64,000 nt of DNA from Deltaproteobacteria bacterium GWA2_38_16 (GTDB lineage Bacteria > Bdellovibrionota > JACOXK01 > 2-02-FULL-40-11): NCBI GenBank assembly GCA_001797335.1, contig MGPE01000015.1, positions 79,419 through 143,418 of the forward strand. The letters run 5' to 3'. Below the pieces are notes generated by a model that saw only the letters and a list, made by a program, of their open reading frames with translations, did no database searches and was not told where the DNA came from. Made by a program: the position numbers and the translations under genes. How positions within the stretch are numbered: the first letter of the stretch is position 1; each line of letters begins with the position of its first letter. Below are positions 59,449 to 64,000 of the stretch, piece by piece.

Positions 59449-60125
59449 ACGGTTTTAATCTGGCTTCTGGATTTTAGCCGTTTAATCCAGTCCTGCAGAT
59501 TTTCCTGAAGACGAATCTTTTTAAGCTCCAAGCGAGCCTGATTTAAATTTAATTTTTGAGAACTCTTTTTTTGAAATTCTTTAGTCTCTTCATCTGTTAC
59601 ATGAATATAAACAGACATGACTTTTTCTTTAATGAAACGTTCCACAATAAGGGGACGCATCAATGCTTTTTTTAATTCCGTTTCTTCCCACTGATATTGT
59701 TTTAAGAAAGATTGAAATTCCAATCTACCTTTAAATTTATGTTTAAATTGCTGATAAATTGTCTCTTCATCGGCCTTCGTCAATTCTCCTAATTTAAAAC
59801 TTTTCGCCTCGTCTCTGACCAAAAGATCAATAATTAATTTTTTGGTGAATTCTTTGAGTTCATTTGGAGTGACTTCTTTTTCACTGGGCTGGCCTTGTTT
59901 AATACGCTCTACCCTCATTTCTCTTTCAATATCCCAGAGAGTTAATACATCGTCATTGTACTGTGCGACTACCTTATTCCACAACACAGCATGGGCGGAA
60001 AAAGAATACAAAAAAATTCCTACTCCAATAATATGAGATATTTTCACAATGAGAATACTATACCCTAATTCGAGACAACTCGTAAAGAAATAGGCGTTTG
60101 TGAAGATGAAAACTCTTCCTTCCAA
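59439..60125 (-). CDS. exported SurA-N-like protein (start uncertain; GTG near 60047 possible)
   Basis: NKVVAQYNDDVLTLWDIEREMRVERI resembles SurA N-terminal helices. Confidence 0.5.
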   Translation of the reverse strand: MEGRVFIFTNAYFFTSCLELGYSILIVKISHIIGVGIFLYSFSAHAVLWNKVVAQYNDDVLTLWDIEREMRVERIKQGQPSEKEVTPNELKEFTKKLIIDLLVRDEAKSFKLGELTKADEETIYQQFKHKFKGRLEFQSFLKQYQWEETELKKALMRPLIVERFIKEKVMSVYIHVTDEETKEFQKKSSQKLNLNQARLELKKIRLQENLQDWIKRLKSRSQIKTVWE

Positions 60126-60772
60126 TTTTCATCTCCCGCATCAGAAGAAATCCGAAGTTCTCCTAAAAGAGAAAACGTATCTACTCGAAGATTAGGTCGA
60201 AGATTAGAAGAAACCCCCGGCTGGGGTTTATTTCCTAACATTACATCCCGAAAATCATACCTCGTCAGTAATACCACTAAAAGACCTGAGTATGGCCTGA
60301 CTTCAACCACTTTTCCCTGTTGAGGAGATAAAAGATTTCCCTCTTTCCATTGCTTCACTTCCACTATGACCGGAGCATGAATCCAGGTAGTCGATGAAAT
60401 TGGAGTAGTCACCCATTGATCTTCTTGCCAGCCTTGGAATGATTCTTCAATCTCGTCTTTCAAAGAACCATCAAATTCAACTTTCATATTCAAAGGGATA
60501 GATGATTTATTTTCCACAAGAATAGTGGCAAAAACCTGAAGGTTTGACTTTGGAAACATCGTTTGATTCTCTCCAAAAAATTCTTTTTTACTCATGGGAT
60601 AATTAAAACCCATGTCTATTTCAGGTAAATTGAGGGTTGTTTTTACCTCTGCTAATTTTGCCCGAGGCACATTGGCTGGAACATAAGGAGTCTCCGAAGA
60701 TGGCGGAGAAGACAACGGCGGCGAACACCCTTCCACCATCAGTAAACATAAAAAAAGAAAGAATTTTTTCAT
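60065..60772 (-). CDS. predicted lipoprotein
   Basis: MKKFFLFLCLLMVEGCSPP lipobox. Confidence 0.6.
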   Translation of the reverse strand: MKKFFLFLCLLMVEGCSPPLSSPPSSETPYVPANVPRAKLAEVKTTLNLPEIDMGFNYPMSKKEFFGENQTMFPKSNLQVFATILVENKSSIPLNMKVEFDGSLKDEIEESFQGWQEDQWVTTPISSTTWIHAPVIVEVKQWKEGNLLSPQQGKVVEVRPYSGLLVVLLTRYDFRDVMLGNKPQPGVSSNLRPNLRVDTFSLLGELRISSDAGDENWKEEFSSSQTPISLRVVSN

Positions 60773-60783
60773 AAACACTTCTT

Positions 60784-61182
60784 TCATGAGCACCTGAGTG
60801 AAATAATCACTCGATCTTTTTTCCCAGGGGAATAGGGAATGGTCACTTCCCCTGTACACAGGGGTTGATCTTCACAGGTTTTAGAAACTGCTGTTACGAT
60901 CACCTGCAATCTTTCATCAAAGGGAATACTTGGAAAAACATATTGCGCATAATCTCTTCTTGAAACTGGGATGGGGTTTAAGGGTGTAAAACTTCCCTTA
61001 AATGTAAAACAATAAAATTCTATTTTGTTTAATAAGGTTTCTCTCCCCTCTTCGGAAAATGTTTGTGGCAATTCTAGATCCAAAACCAACTGACTCATCG
61101 TAGGGGGAACCGCTTCTTCTTGCTGACCACAGGCAGTAAACAAAAAAAGCAGGGCTATAAGACTACTCATCTTCAACTTCAT
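60784..61182 (-). CDS. predicted lipoprotein
   Basis: MKLKMSSLIALLFLFTACGQQ lipobox. Confidence 0.65.
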   Translation of the reverse strand: MKLKMSSLIALLFLFTACGQQEEAVPPTMSQLVLDLELPQTFSEEGRETLLNKIEFYCFTFKGSFTPLNPIPVSRRDYAQYVFPSIPFDERLQVIVTAVSKTCEDQPLCTGEVTIPYSPGKKDRVIISLRCS

Positions 61183-62248
61183 AGATTTTTCCCTCTTTAA
61201 TATCCATGCCACCTGCTTCTCCTTTTTCTCCATTTTCCCCTTCTAGACCGGCATATCCCTGGGCACCATTCTGTCCCTGAAAAGCCACTCCGTACCTATC
61301 ACGCCTAGTAGAAAGAGTCACATGCCTTGCCTGACCTCCAGCACCTCCCAAACCACGCCCTCCTCCTTCTCCTAATCTTCCGCCCTGATTCTCAATAAAA
61401 AATGTTTTATTTTTTTCCGCACTGTTATTTTCGCATTCAATGGACACAGAACCTCCACTGCCTCCATTACCTCCGCTACCTCCATTTCCACCTTTTCCGC
61501 CAGACGCTCCATTCAAAAATGGATAAATGGGACTCTCGTCTCCTAAAAATTCTGGGGGAGTACTGTTTGGATCAACCCCTAAACTATCTCCTCCATCACT
61601 TCCTGCGCCACCCGGTTCTCCTGCTCCACCATTTCCCCCCTTAGCAATAAAATATCCTCCCAAAAATGTTTTAACTTTAATGGTCAAATCCCCTGCTTTT
61701 TTCCCATTACCTCCATTTTTTCCGTTTTCACCGGAGATTCCTGGTTCAGCAAGATTACCCCCCTCTCTGGTTATATAAAGAGGCCGAGGAGCAAGATAAG
61801 CATTTCTTCCTTTGGGTTGGATCGTGGGAGGATGTTCTTGCCCATTTTTTCCATCATGGTAACCTTCTCTAAAACGGGTATCGATACGTCCCATAACTGT
61901 TTTCTTTTGATCTTGGGTTAAACTCAAATCATTGGGATTAAAATTAAGGACTAAAAATTCGTCAGTTTTAAGGGTGAGCGAATGCCCCAGAGTACTGATG
62001 ACACTGCCTGATTTTAAAATAATTCTTTTGGCATTAATCGTTACATCCTCGGCCAAATAAAGATCGGCTCCTTCTCCCACAATAAGTTCATTGATAAAAA
62101 AGGTAGGAAGTGTTTCCCCCGGTCGATGAATGGTTTTTACGACAGAAGCTAAAGAGGCTTGTGCATTCTTCTTAATAATGACATCAGGACGCTCTGCAGA
62201 ATAGACCAGTGAGGGAACAAAGGCAAAAAATAAAATCCAAAATCTCAT
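61163..62248 (-). CDS. secreted Gly-rich collagen-like protein
   Basis: signal peptide; GGNGGSGGNGGSGG, GRGLGGAGG, GAQGYAGLEGENGEKGEAGG repeats. Confidence 0.7.
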   Translation of the reverse strand: MRFWILFFAFVPSLVYSAERPDVIIKKNAQASLASVVKTIHRPGETLPTFFINELIVGEGADLYLAEDVTINAKRIILKSGSVISTLGHSLTLKTDEFLVLNFNPNDLSLTQDQKKTVMGRIDTRFREGYHDGKNGQEHPPTIQPKGRNAYLAPRPLYITREGGNLAEPGISGENGKNGGNGKKAGDLTIKVKTFLGGYFIAKGGNGGAGEPGGAGSDGGDSLGVDPNSTPPEFLGDESPIYPFLNGASGGKGGNGGSGGNGGSGGSVSIECENNSAEKNKTFFIENQGGRLGEGGGRGLGGAGGQARHVTLSTRRDRYGVAFQGQNGAQGYAGLEGENGEKGEAGGMDIKEGKIYEVEDE

Positions 62249-62308
62249 GCTTGATGCGTGTAGTGGATGTTCCCTCAACCGTCAAGCCTAGATTTTGGGC
62301 ATAAAAAA

Positions 62309-62348
62309 ACAGGTAGCGCTTACCCCCCTACAAATCTGCGCTACCTGT
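62309..62348. terminator. 11-bp perfect stem downstream of the OMP gene
   Basis: acaggtagcgc ... gcgctacctgt. Confidence 0.6.
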
Positions 62349-62396
62349 CTACCGCTGAGCACGACGCTCAATGGATTTTCTTTTTAACTTTTTTAC

Positions 62397-63233
62397 TTAA
62401 ATTCCAAAACTAATCCCGGCCATCATCGTCCAGTATTTATCATATGACCTAAAGCTGACAGGAGGATGCGCACTGGCACCTGACCCATCTGGCCCCCAAA
62501 AAATTTGTCCATTGTGATTATTAAGAAGCGATCCCACTTCGGTTCTTCCCACAATCGCTACTTCTTTGGATAATTTTAATTTCATCCCCCCCAATGCGGA
62601 TGCCCCATACACGGCTTGAGGAAAAGTCACTCGAACAGTTGGATTATCGGTTGTAATATACTCATTATCAAAATAAGAAATCCCTCCTCCAATAAAGGGC
62701 GTTAAAATAGAGTGTGGGAATAATTCATATTTTAAATTTCCTCCAATCATGAGCTGTCTCATATCTCCCAAAGGAATAATCGTAGCAGCTGATGGAGCAT
62801 TCAATGTCGATGGATAGGGAGATCCATAATTCGCCCCCATTACCGTACCCACCCCTCCTAAATTGACAGACACACTTTGTCGAATATCAAACAGAGCATA
62901 GCGAAAAACTCCTTCAATCGATAAATTCGGTGATAGAGGAATTTCTGCCGTAATCCCTGCCGAATATTTATTCCACAATCGTTGATTTCCATCGGCAGAT
63001 CCGATATAGCCATACAAAGGCACCACCCGAAGTCCCAATGGATTTCCACCTCGAAACACCTCTGTGTTAGAACTTGAATCATTGGGTACGTCTGTTTCAA
63101 TGATCATCTTTTTTGGAGCCTCAGGAGCAATCTCTAAGGGCGAAATTTCTTCTGCCCTCACATACTTTGTCCCTAATGCGAATGCCATCCCTGCAAAAGC
63201 CAAGACAGCCAAATGTTTATGGTTTAATTTCAT
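62397..63233 (-). CDS. outer-membrane beta-barrel protein
   Basis: signal peptide; beta-strand-like repeats; C-terminal ...TMMAGISFGI. Confidence 0.65.
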   Translation of the reverse strand: MKLNHKHLAVLAFAGMAFALGTKYVRAEEISPLEIAPEAPKKMIIETDVPNDSSSNTEVFRGGNPLGLRVVPLYGYIGSADGNQRLWNKYSAGITAEIPLSPNLSIEGVFRYALFDIRQSVSVNLGGVGTVMGANYGSPYPSTLNAPSAATIIPLGDMRQLMIGGNLKYELFPHSILTPFIGGGISYFDNEYITTDNPTVRVTFPQAVYGASALGGMKLKLSKEVAIVGRTEVGSLLNNHNGQIFWGPDGSGASAHPPVSFRSYDKYWTMMAGISFGI

Positions 63234-63297
63234 TTCCCTTTTCCCCCTTTATTCATTCTCAAACGGTTAAAAACTGTTTCATTCGAGACGAAGCTTA

Positions 63298-63316
63298 GAG
63301 CAAAATATATGCCTAA
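63298..63316 (-). promoter_or_regulatory. sigma-54 promoter candidate for the OMP gene
   Basis: minus strand TAGGCAT-ATATT-TTGCT; GG-N10-GC. Confidence 0.5.
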
Positions 63317-63452
63317 ATAGAAGGAATTTTATAACTTATTGATTTTATTAAAATTTTATATACTAGAGGTGTTTACTGAACGTTAAAAATACAAGGATCT
63401 GGTGTGCAAACTTTATTCAAATAGGTCAAAAAAATAGAAATTTAATATGTAA

Positions 63453-63468
63453 TTATAAGTACTTATAA
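63453..63468. promoter_or_regulatory. 16-bp perfect palindrome, possible operator
   Basis: TTATAAGTACTTATAA. Confidence 0.35.
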
Positions 63469-63664
63469 CTTTTCAGAAAGCGCCCCTACAATGATTAATT
63501 TTTAATCAACAATTTTGGACGCCCTGTCAGAAGAATAACGGAGATAAAGTTTATACTAATAAAATCAATAAGTTAACATCTATTCAAGACACTTTAAAGT
63601 AACAAAAAATGTCTCTCAATAGGAAGGTCCATATAGAACCTGTTGAATTTACACACGTTTTTTT

Positions 63665-63681
63665 GTGGCACAAGACTTGCT
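63665..63681 (+). promoter_or_regulatory. sigma-54 promoter
   Basis: GTGGCAC-AAGAC-TTGCT; full match to the TGGCAC-N5-TTGC core. Confidence 0.7.
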
Positions 63682-63705
63682 TTATATTAAAAGTAGAAAG
63701 TTAGT

Positions 63706-63807
63706 GGTGGAAATAAAGGTAATGTTTTTAGGGTTTTTCCCTTTTCCCCCTTTTAAGGCCCCCAGCCTTATAATTCGTCCCTTTCCCTAAGGACATTACC
63801 TTCCACC
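63706..63807 (+). ncRNA. structured RNA candidate (5' leader or independent sRNA)
   Basis: GGTGGAA-ATAAA-GGTAATGT-TTTT-AGGG pairs with CCCT-AAGG-ACATTACC-TTCCACC; inner hairpin AAGGC-CCCCA-GCCTT. Confidence 0.55.
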
Positions 63808-63819
63808 CATTTTTTTATT

Positions 63820-63850
63820 CTGTCATCCCGCACTTGATGCGGGATCCATC
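63820..63850. repeat. GTCATCCCGCAC-type palindromic repeat
   Basis: ctgtcatcccgcacttgatgcgggatcca. Confidence 0.85.
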
Positions 63851-63939
63851 TAATGAAATTTTAAGAATTTTGAACTTTATCTTTTTAGCTCCTAAAGGTA
63901 AAATAATAAATAGTTGAACGTTTGTGGGAGAGTAAGTTC

Positions 63940-64000
63940 TTGTTTATTATTTTTAGAGTTATTTTTTTACTATTCATAACGAGCACTTTTTTTGCCTGTG
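63940..64000 (+). CDS. 5' end of a predicted lipoprotein/secreted gene (TTG start, truncated by window)
   Basis: LFIIFRVIFLLFITSTFFAC... with GGGAG SD upstream. Confidence 0.4.
   Translation, partial: MFIIFRVIFLLFITSTFFAC

Noticed and set aside
61402-61778. Pro-rich + strand ORFs
   Set aside because: Antisense of the collagen-like Gly-rich gene.

Overview
64 kb bacterial window from a Gram-negative, deltaproteobacteria-like lineage (placement is inference). Backbone genes: a beta-oxidation operon (2.7-7.7 kb), efp, a partial complex I set (nuoB/C/D/I) followed by a membrane Fe-S/CCG oxidoreductase, a ba3-type cytochrome oxidase operon, groESL-rpoH, and the nusA-infB-rbfA-nrnA-truB-rpsO-pnp-dut-pgsA operon. 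Main points of interest: (1) a dense multiheme cytochrome / beta-barrel / NrfD / Tat-FeS cluster at 23.2-32.6 kb with 46 counted heme-binding motifs, arranged as two convergent operons, a candidate extracellular electron conduit; (2) a tRNA-fMet gene split between U33 and C34 by a 648-nt group I intron encoding an I-Ssp6803I-like PD-(D/E)XK homing endonuclease whose 3' coding end overlaps the ribozyme core; (3) two families of dispersed palindromic repeats, several read in frame inside protein genes; (4) at least four sigma-54 (-24/-12) promoter-like sites, all before genes for predicted exported proteins, one directly before a long-stem structured RNA candidate at 63.7 kb; (5) a 39-aa cytochrome oxidase subunit IIa-like gene missed by the ORF track; (6) related CRP/FNR-like dyads before cytochrome and oxidase genes. 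All calls come from reading the sequence and recalled family motifs; no searches were run.
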